Program-made: the position numbers and the translations under genes | The notes under the pieces: model-generated | The model's database searches: none | The model's input: only the letters and a program-made list of their open reading frames with translations | What the model was told of the DNA's origin: nothing | In this document: piece after piece, positions 8,601-15,802 of the stretch | How the letters are laid out: each line of letters opens with the position of its first letter | Position numbering within the stretch: position 1 is the first letter of the stretch | NCBI GenBank assembly: GCA_023231065.1 | Contig: JALNWE010000060.1 | Span: 1-18,698 of the forward strand | Source: Bacteroidales bacterium | GTDB taxonomy: Bacteria > Bacteroidota > Bacteroidia > Bacteroidales > FEN-979 | Direction: 5' to 3' | Length of the DNA: 18,698 bases

Positions 8601-11600
8601 ACTGCTGGTGCATATTTGGTTACCTATACCATACCGGCTTCGGGTGGCTGTCAGGCTGTTACTGCAACAACAACCATCACCATAACCCAGAAACCAAGCG
8701 TTAAAATCGCTTACACAGGAACGCCTTATTGTACCAACAGTGGTTTGGCCACCGTTACTTACACAGATGGAGTTGGCGCTTATTTAGGTGGTATTTTCAC
8801 CGCCTCATCGCCAGACAGCCCGGACTTTGTTGGATTGGATCTTAATCACACAACGGGTACTGTAACATTGACCACAAGCCATGCCGGCACTTATATCGTT
8901 ACCTATACCATTCCTTCAGGTAGCGGTTGTGATGCAGTTTCAGTAACGACAACTATTACTGTTACAACATTGCCGACAGCTGCCATTAGCTATCCCGGAA
9001 ACCCGTTCTGTTCAAGCGTTGGCATAGCTTCGGCTGAATTAACAGGTACTGGGGCTTACACAGGTGGCACCTATACGGCTGCACCTGCCGGTCTTATGAT
9101 CGACGATGAAACAGGCGTAGTTGACCTGATGGAAAGTACAGTGGGTACTTATATTGTTACCTATTCCACTCTGCCATCCGGTGGATGCTTAGCCGTGACG
9201 GCAACAGCAACCATCACAGTGAAATTTACACCTGAAGCGCATGCGCACAACAGCGGACCGGTTTGTGTCGGAGATGCTATATACTTATGGGGAACCCCCT
9301 TCAATATGGCAACTTACGAATGGACTGGACCTGGTTCTTTTAGTAGCAGCAGCGAAGTAAACCCAATTCAATTGTTTAACATGCAACTCGCTAACGCGGG
9401 AACGTACACATTAACAATTTATGCGTTAAATGGCTGTTATACAACAGATACCACGCACGTAATTGTATATGACGGTATCGATACCCCGGTTATTCCTGTC
9501 GGGCCTGAATCACTTTGCCAGGGCACTGCAACCTCAACCTATACCACTTCTTCCGCAAATGGCACTACCTATACCTGGTCAGTTACCGGTGAAGGAAATA
9601 CCATCGAGGGGACTGGGACTACTGGTTTGGTTACCTGGGATCCTGATTTCTATGGCACAGCAACAGTAACTGTTTCAGCTACCAATGCCTGTGGAACCTC
9701 ACCTGAAGTTTCAAAGACGGTGACGGTTATCCCGGTTGTCGGAACACCGATTTTTACGGATGGGCCTACTACCCTTTGCCAAGGGACTGTTTCTTCGACC
9801 TATACTGCTTCTGCGGCTAATGCCACGAGCTATTCTTGGGGTTTATTACCTGAAGAAGCTGGAACACCTCTCTCAGGAGCAGGATCCTCATTTACAGTTT
9901 ACTGGAACTCTGCATTCAGCGGAACGGCAACACTTACTGTTACAGCCGCTAATTCGTGTGGCTCAAAATCATCTTCCGCCCTTATTACCGTGAATCCTTT
10001 ACCAGTAGGCGCTATCTCCGGATCACAGTCAATCTGTGCCGGTGGTTCGACCATACTGAGCGTAGCGCTCACAGGAACTGCTCCATGGAGTATCACTTAC
10101 ACCGATGGGGTTTCACAAACTACTGTACCCGTAATCGCTGAATCACCTTATACATTCAATGTTAATCCGGCTGCAACCACAACCTATACCCTTTTAGGTA
10201 TATCGGATGCTCATTGCACGGGTATTGTTGATGAAGGTCATACCAATGCAGTTGTAACAGTTTGGCCTAAACCCACAGCGACCATCAGTGGATCAGGTAC
10301 GATCTGTGTTGGTGAAATTGTTCCTCTGAATATAGTGTTGACAGGGACTTCCCCGTGGACGTTCCATTATACAACTGGAGAAGGGACTGTTACGGTAACA
10401 ACAGCAACAACACCTTATATACTTAACGTAAGTCCGGTTGTTACTACGACCTATACCATTACCGATATAGTTGATGCGCATTGTTCGAATAACACAGGTG
10501 AGGGAAGTGCAATTGTTATTGTACATCCGATACCTGAAGTTGATGCTATAAGCAACTCTCCGGTATGCTTTGGTAAAACACTTATCTTAACTGGCATTCC
10601 GTCAGGTTATCAGAATTATGAATGGAATGGTCCCGCAGGATTTGAGATCTCAAGTACTGTGTCCCATGTTGAATTGAGCCCGATGGGCAATGAAAATGCC
10701 GGATGGTATTATCTAACCATTACCGATCTGAACGGTTGCCATAATAACGACAGTGTTTATGTTGAAGTTGCCCCGATTACAGTTGGCGGCGAATTAACTG
10801 GCGGAACCACTGTTTGCTCAGGCGAAAATGAGACCCTGCTTACCTTAACTGGTCAGACCGGGACTGTTCAACGTTGGGAATACTCCTATAATGATACCGA
10901 ATGGTTCACCATTGAAAATGGAACAACCACATACACTGCAACCAATCTTACAGAAACAACCCACTTCAGGGTCGTTGTGAAGAGTGGTACTTGCGACGAA
11001 GCATATTCGGAAGAAGCTATTATTATAGTTAATCCGGTTTCTGTTGGTGGTATCATGACAGGTGGAACTACCGTTTGTGCCGAAATTAATTCAACAGAAC
11101 TGACACTCACGGAATATACCGGCAACATTTTAGGCTGGGAATTATCGACCAATGGAACGGATTGGTATTATATTGCGAATACCTTCCCAACCTATACCGT
11201 AACCAACCTGACCCATACAACGCAATACCGCGCTGTGGTTAAGAGTGGTGTCTGTCCGGAAGCAAACTCATCTGCAACCACTATAACGGTTAACCCGTTG
11301 AGCGTTGGCGGAAGCGTTGCTGAAAACCAGACCGTATGTTATGGTAACCAACCTGAAGAGGATCTTATCCTTAGCGGTAATACGGGTGATGTTGTAGAAT
11401 GGCAGATGGATGATAATCCTGAATTTACAACGCCGATCACCATTGAAAATACTACGAACACATTATTGGCAACACAAATTGGAATTCTTACAGAAACCTC
11501 TTATTTCAGGGCTGTTGTCCAAAGTGGAGATTGCGAACCCGCCAATTCAGAATATGCTGAAATTCTGGTATATCCTGAAAGCGTCGGAGGCACAGTATCC

Positions 11601-14600
11601 CCGGACGAACAGACTATCTGCTACATGACACAACCTGGTACTATGACATTAAGCGGTCAGACAGGCAGTGTAGTGAAATGGCAGAAAGCCCTTGATGCTG
11701 AATTCACTGATCCCATTGATATTGCCAACACAAACACATCTCTCGTTGGGGCACAGGCTGGTACTTTGACTCAAACTACCTATTTCAGGGCTATTGTCCA
11801 AAGTGGCGAAGGATGTACCGAGGCTTATTCAACCGGAGCTGAAGTGATCGTAAGACCATTTATCAATCCGATCGCATACAGCAATTCACCGGTTTGTCTT
11901 GGATCAACTTTGGTCCTGACAGGAATGCCTGAAACTGGAATTCAGACTTACCTCTGGACAGGTCCAGCGGGATTTGAAATCACAAGTCCGGTAAATGTAA
12001 TCACTTTTACACCGATGACGGAAGCCAACGCAGGTACTTATTGGCTCACAGTCATTGACGAATTCGGATGCCAGGCTACAACCTCAACCGAAGTCAGTGT
12101 GGCCTCGGAGACTATTGGTGGTATTGTTGCTGAAAATCAGACTCTCTGTAGTGGTGAAATGCCTGCTGACCTCACTTTAACGGGTAATACCGGTAGTGTG
12201 GTTAAATGGCAGGAAGCTGACAATACGGAATTTACTGATCCTATTGATATCAATGTTACAGCGACTGTATTACCCGGCTATATCATTGGTAATCTTACTG
12301 AAACAACCTATTTCAGGGCTGTTGTCCAAAGTGGAAACTGTCCACCGGCTAATTCTTCTTATGTAACTATTACTGTCAACCCGATCCCACCCGCGCCGAT
12401 TGTTACAGTAGCCAATGAATGTGGCTCCTCTGTGCTAACGGCTAGCGAATATACAGGTGATCTCTTATGGAGTACCGGTGAAACAACTGAATCCATCACA
12501 GTAGTTGAAGCAGGTCTTTATACGGTAATTCAGACTTTAGAAGGATGCGTAAGTCCTGAAGGAAGTGGAGAAGCTGTTCCTAAGGTTATTCCTGAAGCTC
12601 CTGTTGTAACAGTAGCCAATGAATGCGGCTCCTCTGTACTGACGGCTAGCGAATACACGGGTGAACTTTTATGGAGTACCGGTGAAACCACTGAATCCAT
12701 CGAAGTAACAGAAGTAGGTGTTTATACTGTTAACCAAACTGTTGAAGGATGTGTAAGTCCTGAAGGTAGTGGCGTAGCAGAGCCAAAAGTCATACCTACA
12801 GCGCCTGTTGTTGAAGTAATAAACGAATGTGGATCTTCTGTACTGACGGCTAGTGAATACACGGGTGATCTCTTATGGAGCACTGGTGAAACCACTGAAT
12901 CCATAATTGTTACTGAACCCGGAGTTTATACTGTTACTCAGATTATTGAAGGATGTATAAGCCCTGAAGGTAGTGGCGAAGCTGCTCCGTTAGTAGTGCC
13001 TGAAGCCCCTGTCGTTACGGTTGAAAACAATTGTGGAAACTCTGTTTTAACGGCAAGCGAATATACTGGCGCCCTGTTATGGAGCACTGGTGAAACAACT
13101 GAATCCATCACTGTTACTGAAGCTGATATCTATACAGTTGTACAGGAAGTTGGAGGATGTGTAAGCGCTGAAGGTAGTGGCGAAGCCGCTCCCAAGGTCA
13201 TTCCTGCCGCTCCTGTAGTAACTGTCTTTGACAATGTAGGTTATTCATTACTTACAGCATCCGGTTATACCGGTGACCTGTTGTGGAATACCGGCGCTAC
13301 TACCGAACAAATTACGGTAAATGTTGCTGGGACCTATTCTGTAATACAGACTGTTGAAGGATGTGTAAGCCTACCTGGTTACGGCGAAGCTAACCCCATC
13401 CCGGCTCCTGCTACCATCGCCGGTTATGTCCAATACTTTAATCCGTATCTTACAGGAATGAATGGCGTAACTGTCGGATTGTACAAAGACGGTTTACTGA
13501 TTGCCAGCAAGGTTTCCGCTCCGAATATGAGCAGCGGTAAAGCTGGTTACTACCAATTTGAAGATGTTCCTTCAGGCGCAGAGTATCAGTTGCGCGCCAA
13601 TTATGGCGGAGCCTGGGGCGGTAACAATGCAACAGACGCTTTATTAGTCGAGTTGTATGTATCCGATCCGGTAACCTACCCGTTAACGGGCCTGAAGTTA
13701 GCCGTTGCTGATGTAAGCAATGAAGGCAACATTTCTGGTCTCGATGCTTTGTATATTAAATCGCGCGTTGTTGGCACAATTTCAGCATACCCATCCGGTG
13801 ACTGGAAGTTCGACAACCCAACCTTTGACATTCCGTTCGGTACCACCGAATTCACTCAGAATACTGAAGGATTGTGCTTTGGCGATGTCAACGGATCGTA
13901 TGTTCCGACCGGCGTGAAGGAAGCTTCATTCCTGGCAGTTGTTAACGATGGCGTTCAGAATGTTGAGGTCAATGAAACCTTTACTTATGATATCCGGAGC
14001 AATATGGTTGCCGACCTTGGAGCTATGACCCTCTTTATGAGCTATGACCAGAACCGTTTCGAAATCGAAGGTATCAATACTTCCCTGGAAGGAATGAAGT
14101 ACCGGATTGAAAATGGCGAGGTTGCTATGGCATGGTCAAATACCAATCCTCTTATGACCAGCGATAATGATCCTATCCTCTCGTTGCAGATGAAGGCAAA
14201 AGAAACCATCACTGAACCCACACAGATCTTTACGATCAATCCGGGAAGTGAATTCGCCAACATTAAAGCGACACGTTATAACAACTTCGACCTGAAGATG
14301 TCTGACGTTGTTGCCGGTGCAACCAACAAGGAATTCTCCATGTCCAACTATCCGAACCCGTTCAAGAATACAACGGAAATCGTGTATGTGCTGCCTGAAC
14401 AGGCTACGGTCACGTTAATGCTCTCCAATATGTTTGGTCAGCCGATGCGTACGCTGGTTAATACTACCCAGAATGCTGGTACGTACCGTGTGATTGTGGA
14501 TCCAGTCGATGTTAATCTGATGCCGGGTGTTTACCTGTATACGATTAAAGTAGATGGTGTGACCACGTCCTTTAACAAGACCAACAAAATGTTGTTCACA

Positions 14601-14606
14601 CGATAA
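5625..14606 (+). CDS. Giant modular surface protein (2993 aa) with dockerin-like region, cohesin-like domain and T9SS sorting domain
   Basis: This is a secreted, probably surface-anchored protein with no catalytic domain visible. A signal peptide (1-35, cut after NASA) is followed by beta-sandwich modules. In order (residues, approximate) these are Ig-like 36-145; a G-type module 146-231; PKD-like P1 232-320; S1, S2 321-499; H1 500-585; P2 586-678; six tandem G modules 679-1203; H2 1204-1284; P3, P4 1285-1457; S3, S4 1458-1635; H3 1636-1717; V1-V4 1718-2078; H4 2079-2161; V5 2162-2255; and five 68-residue W modules from 2263. A dockerin-like region (2596-2762) follows a CnaB-like strand set, with Asp2696, Ser2698, Glu2700 and Asp2707 in an EF-hand-like loop and a later GDVNGSYVP. 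A cohesin-like domain (2763-2903) and a T9SS type A sorting domain with NYPNPF (2904-2993) end it. The letters are my labels. A role in adhesion or matrix assembly is inferred. Confidence 0.93.
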   Translation: METFYKKRLKLRDLLKVPPLILLLLTVAFGYNASAQNYSPLAQTTAEIFVSPASMCSGSMATFTLTITGATSGTFTITWASSGIGVGSGATMSGTITTDPTTFDVWTYTGTLLGATNVTISDFYWSGGSCIIGANSTATVDVSVVPDANFHYSADLFCSDDTDPTPIFEDLAEAGTFTAEPAGLVFVSPSTGEIDLSASTANTYTVTNTVDGTGVCAGQSKTDYFVVEINAVVGNPTAIVGSTSICAGTASSTYSTTAADATSYSWSITSTPSGIGTITDPTANPVTVDWTGDPGTATITVEAANECGISSPTSALVTVNALPTATISGALTICDGSSADLSVALTGTQPFAFIYTDGTTPVPVSGITTSTYTLTVSPTSSKTYNLTSVTDATTCSGTVTGTATVTVNPKPSAILTLNSGSPSTICEGTSTTLSVALTGTPNWSITYTDGTTPVTVTDIATSPYTFGVSPTSSITYTITNVTDGNGCSNIGSGSVLITVNPKPIVVLTHHPEPVCDGDTLYMNVTPTDMVRYDWTGPGGFASTTTVNYFVLAPMHATNAGTYTVVVTDSHTCQGTATTTVTVVENVGHPIPIVTPPTICQGTAFSPFATYAANAATYSWAVTPASAGTFTPTATTNIGIVFLDWDPAFYGTATITVTASNSCGTSTPTETAVVVNQMPTASIVYDRTPYCSDGGTASVTLTGTGPYTGGIYTASDGLPIDAATGTVTLTASYVGTYTVTYTLEPASPCSTVVAQTNITITLKPTASIAYTGVSYCSNAGTATVTISGTGAYEGGTFTASPSGLDINASTGEVTLASSTANTYVVTYTTPAAGGCSAATATASITVTLMPAPAIVYSGTPYCSDEGVAEVTLTGTGVVTGGTYDVCATETGGLVIDHTTGAVNLALSTPHTYVVCYTIPARGGCEAITATATITITQKPSVAISYDGTPYCSDRDPATVTFSGGTGAWTGGIFSAPAGLDINSTSGTVTITTSTAGAYLVTYTIPASGGCQAVTATTTITITQKPSVKIAYTGTPYCTNSGLATVTYTDGVGAYLGGIFTASSPDSPDFVGLDLNHTTGTVTLTTSHAGTYIVTYTIPSGSGCDAVSVTTTITVTTLPTAAISYPGNPFCSSVGIASAELTGTGAYTGGTYTAAPAGLMIDDETGVVDLMESTVGTYIVTYSTLPSGGCLAVTATATITVKFTPEAHAHNSGPVCVGDAIYLWGTPFNMATYEWTGPGSFSSSSEVNPIQLFNMQLANAGTYTLTIYALNGCYTTDTTHVIVYDGIDTPVIPVGPESLCQGTATSTYTTSSANGTTYTWSVTGEGNTIEGTGTTGLVTWDPDFYGTATVTVSATNACGTSPEVSKTVTVIPVVGTPIFTDGPTTLCQGTVSSTYTASAANATSYSWGLLPEEAGTPLSGAGSSFTVYWNSAFSGTATLTVTAANSCGSKSSSALITVNPLPVGAISGSQSICAGGSTILSVALTGTAPWSITYTDGVSQTTVPVIAESPYTFNVNPAATTTYTLLGISDAHCTGIVDEGHTNAVVTVWPKPTATISGSGTICVGEIVPLNIVLTGTSPWTFHYTTGEGTVTVTTATTPYILNVSPVVTTTYTITDIVDAHCSNNTGEGSAIVIVHPIPEVDAISNSPVCFGKTLILTGIPSGYQNYEWNGPAGFEISSTVSHVELSPMGNENAGWYYLTITDLNGCHNNDSVYVEVAPITVGGELTGGTTVCSGENETLLTLTGQTGTVQRWEYSYNDTEWFTIENGTTTYTATNLTETTHFRVVVKSGTCDEAYSEEAIIIVNPVSVGGIMTGGTTVCAEINSTELTLTEYTGNILGWELSTNGTDWYYIANTFPTYTVTNLTHTTQYRAVVKSGVCPEANSSATTITVNPLSVGGSVAENQTVCYGNQPEEDLILSGNTGDVVEWQMDDNPEFTTPITIENTTNTLLATQIGILTETSYFRAVVQSGDCEPANSEYAEILVYPESVGGTVSPDEQTICYMTQPGTMTLSGQTGSVVKWQKALDAEFTDPIDIANTNTSLVGAQAGTLTQTTYFRAIVQSGEGCTEAYSTGAEVIVRPFINPIAYSNSPVCLGSTLVLTGMPETGIQTYLWTGPAGFEITSPVNVITFTPMTEANAGTYWLTVIDEFGCQATTSTEVSVASETIGGIVAENQTLCSGEMPADLTLTGNTGSVVKWQEADNTEFTDPIDINVTATVLPGYIIGNLTETTYFRAVVQSGNCPPANSSYVTITVNPIPPAPIVTVANECGSSVLTASEYTGDLLWSTGETTESITVVEAGLYTVIQTLEGCVSPEGSGEAVPKVIPEAPVVTVANECGSSVLTASEYTGELLWSTGETTESIEVTEVGVYTVNQTVEGCVSPEGSGVAEPKVIPTAPVVEVINECGSSVLTASEYTGDLLWSTGETTESIIVTEPGVYTVTQIIEGCISPEGSGEAAPLVVPEAPVVTVENNCGNSVLTASEYTGALLWSTGETTESITVTEADIYTVVQEVGGCVSAEGSGEAAPKVIPAAPVVTVFDNVGYSLLTASGYTGDLLWNTGATTEQITVNVAGTYSVIQTVEGCVSLPGYGEANPIPAPATIAGYVQYFNPYLTGMNGVTVGLYKDGLLIASKVSAPNMSSGKAGYYQFEDVPSGAEYQLRANYGGAWGGNNATDALLVELYVSDPVTYPLTGLKLAVADVSNEGNISGLDALYIKSRVVGTISAYPSGDWKFDNPTFDIPFGTTEFTQNTEGLCFGDVNGSYVPTGVKEASFLAVVNDGVQNVEVNETFTYDIRSNMVADLGAMTLFMSYDQNRFEIEGINTSLEGMKYRIENGEVAMAWSNTNPLMTSDNDPILSLQMKAKETITEPTQIFTINPGSEFANIKATRYNNFDLKMSDVVAGATNKEFSMSNYPNPFKNTTEIVYVLPEQATVTLMLSNMFGQPMRTLVNTTQNAGTYRVIVDPVDVNLMPGVYLYTIKVDGVTTSFNKTNKMLFTR
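6585..7378 (+). repeat. S-S-H super-unit, first copy (second copy at about 9997-10775)
   Basis: Two S-type modules (I-S-G-x-x-x-I-C, L-S-V-A-L-T-G-T, I-x-Y-T-D-G, T-Y-T-[IL]) followed by one H-type module (P-V-C-x-G, [YD]-W-T-G-P-G-G-F, M-x-x-x-N-A-G-T-Y) occur here and again near 9997-10775 in the same order. This suggests that a three-module block was duplicated inside the gene. Boundaries are approximate, as the modules grade into each other through N-P-x-P linkers. Confidence 0.6.
7659..9233 (+). repeat. Six tandem G-type modules of about 87 residues within the giant protein
   Basis: Residues 679-1203 hold six consecutive copies sharing Y-x-G-x-P-Y-C-S near the start, G-T-G-A-Y-x-G-G-x-[FY] in the middle, G-L-x-I-[DN]-x-x-T-G-x-V near two thirds, and T-Y-x-V-T-Y-T-x-P-x-x-G-G-C towards the end. 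Each copy keeps two cysteines, probably one disulphide. The third copy has two extra cysteines (DVCATETG and VVCYTIP). Unit length varies by a few residues, so this is an older, diverged array. A lone related copy lies near residues 146-231. Confidence 0.85.
10776..11858 (+). repeat. Four tandem V-type modules of about 90 residues
   Basis: Residues 1718-2078 hold four copies that begin with VGG, have an early T-V-C or T-I-C, a central V-x-[RK]-W-[EQ] strand, and end in T-x-[YH]-[FY]-R-[AV]-[VI]-[VI]-x-S-G-x-C followed by V-x-P. A fifth copy (12108 to about 12391, residues 2162-2255) is split from the others by one H-type module (11859-12107). Copies 3, 4 and 5 are closest to each other, sharing the segment FTxPI and YFRA[VI]VQSG. 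Confidence 0.85.
12411..13430 (+). repeat. Five exact 204-base tandem repeats (68-residue W modules)
   Basis: Anchors recur at exactly 204-base steps: the codon before the first Asn at 12411, 12615, 12819, 13023 and 13227, and the second Cys codon at 12546, 12750, 12954, 13158 and 13362. No insertion or deletion separates any copies. The core LTASEYTG.LLWSTGETTESI is nearly invariant in copies 1-4. Copy 5 has diverged (WNTGATTEQI) and has Val in place of the first Cys (codon 13236). The phase is arbitrary, and the last few residues of copy 5 run into the dockerin-like region at 13410. Confidence 0.95.
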
Positions 14607-14617
14607 ATACGGATGAT

Positions 14618-14655
14618 GAAAAGGAGGCGCCTGATTATCACGGTGCCTCCTTTTC
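14618..14655 (+). terminator. Strong intrinsic terminator after the giant adhesin gene
   Basis: gaaaaggaggc (14618-14628) pairs perfectly with gcctccttttc (14645-14655). Three more pairs inside (gcc with ggt, one of them G-T) extend the stem to 14 pairs around a 10-base loop. The right arm supplies the T run. It begins 11 bases after the TAA stop and separates the giant gene from the two downstream cohesin-like genes. Its A-rich left arm makes it potentially bidirectional. Confidence 0.9.
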
Positions 14656-14704
14656 ATTCTTAATTTTCAAATGATATTAAATCTACACTCCAGCTACCAA
14701 AAAA

Positions 14705-15742
14705 ATGAACAGGGATTTTTTTTTAATGATCTTTTTGTTCTTTTTCGGCGCTGCCTTTTCTGCGCAAACCCAGAGCCTTACTATCAGTAAGGTTCCGGGG
14801 TGCTCAGAACAGGAAGTTTTACTGCCGGTTACGGCAAAAAACCTATCAGATATCGGATCCATTACCTTATTTTTTAAATTTGAATCATCCAATCTTACTT
14901 ATATTTCCTTGCTGAATATCGACCCCCAGTTAGAAGAATTAATCCATTATAATTATATTTCAAATCCTCCCCGCCTTAATGTGGTGTGGAGTAATACCGA
15001 TCCCGCCAATTTTTACGATTCTAAATTTTTTGACCTGAACTTCCATTATACGGGTGATTTATGCCCGGTTACTTTTGGAGAAGGATGTGAAATTGCGAAT
15101 ACCTCCTTTGAAATACTACCTGTAACCTATATTAACGGGCAAGTTGAGCCAGGGGATCCTGTGATTACATATCAGCCCGGGAATATTACTATAAAAGCTG
15201 GTGAAAATGCCTCTTTTCAGATCGTTGCATCAAATGCTGATGGTTATGCCTGGAACGAAAGCAAGGATCAGGGACTAAACTGGAATACGCTGGAAGATGG
15301 ATCGCGTTATATGGGGACAAATACCCAACAGATGACCATTACCGGAGTACCGGTTTCTTACTCAAACAATCAATACAAATGTATTATAAACCATGCTGAT
15401 TGCAGCAGGGTTTCTGAAAATGCCATTTTATCAGTTGATTCGAATATGGCAATCAATGAATTACAAGGCAACGGGTTATGCCTTCTTCAAAACAAACCCA
15501 ATCCGTTTAGTGAATCGACAATCATTGAATTTTATTTGCCCGAAGATGGGATTGTTAAGCTGAATCTCCTGAATCCATTAGGAAAATTGCTCGACGTTTT
15601 GATGGAAAGTATATTAACAAAGGGAATGTATTCCATCGCGTACAATGGATACACTTTACCAAAAGGCATTTATTTATGCCAATTGGAATTTGATAATGAA
15701 TCGACACACAAATCAACCTATCATAAACTCATTAAAACATAG
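14705..15742 (+). CDS. 345-residue secreted cohesin-like/Ig-like protein with T9SS sorting domain
   Basis: This is a small relative of its two giant neighbours. The signal peptide is MNRDFFLMIFLFFFGAAFSA (1-20). Residues 24-150 form a cohesin-like beta-sandwich: VLLPVTAKNLSDIGSITLFF (38-57), VVWSNTDP (93-100), FFDLNFHY (108-115), and FGEGCEIAN..PVTYINGQV (124-148). The same pattern recurs in the gene at 15803. An Ig-like domain (about 151-247) has Trp183 and a Cys226/Cys233 pair. A T9SS type A sorting domain (about 255-345) starts at LLQNKPNPFSE and ends YHKLIKT. The protein should be exported by T9SS and fixed at the surface, where its cohesin-like domain could hold a dockerin-like partner. 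It lies after the strong terminator at 14618 and 60 bases before the next gene with no terminator between, so the two may be co-transcribed. It could equally be a plain adhesin. Confidence 0.88.
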   Translation: MNRDFFLMIFLFFFGAAFSAQTQSLTISKVPGCSEQEVLLPVTAKNLSDIGSITLFFKFESSNLTYISLLNIDPQLEELIHYNYISNPPRLNVVWSNTDPANFYDSKFFDLNFHYTGDLCPVTFGEGCEIANTSFEILPVTYINGQVEPGDPVITYQPGNITIKAGENASFQIVASNADGYAWNESKDQGLNWNTLEDGSRYMGTNTQQMTITGVPVSYSNNQYKCIINHADCSRVSENAILSVDSNMAINELQGNGLCLLQNKPNPFSESTIIEFYLPEDGIVKLNLLNPLGKLLDVLMESILTKGMYSIAYNGYTLPKGIYLCQLEFDNESTHKSTYHKLIKT

Positions 15743-15802
15743 CAAAAAATCAAACCATATATACTCCTGTAACTTATTATAAATGAATTTATACATAAAT
15801 CT

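Noticed and set aside
12411..13430. Regular 204-base repeats as a possible CRISPR array or satellite
   Set aside because: The period is 68 codons, the reading frame is open throughout, and the repeat unit is the whole period with no unique spacers. It is a protein repeat.
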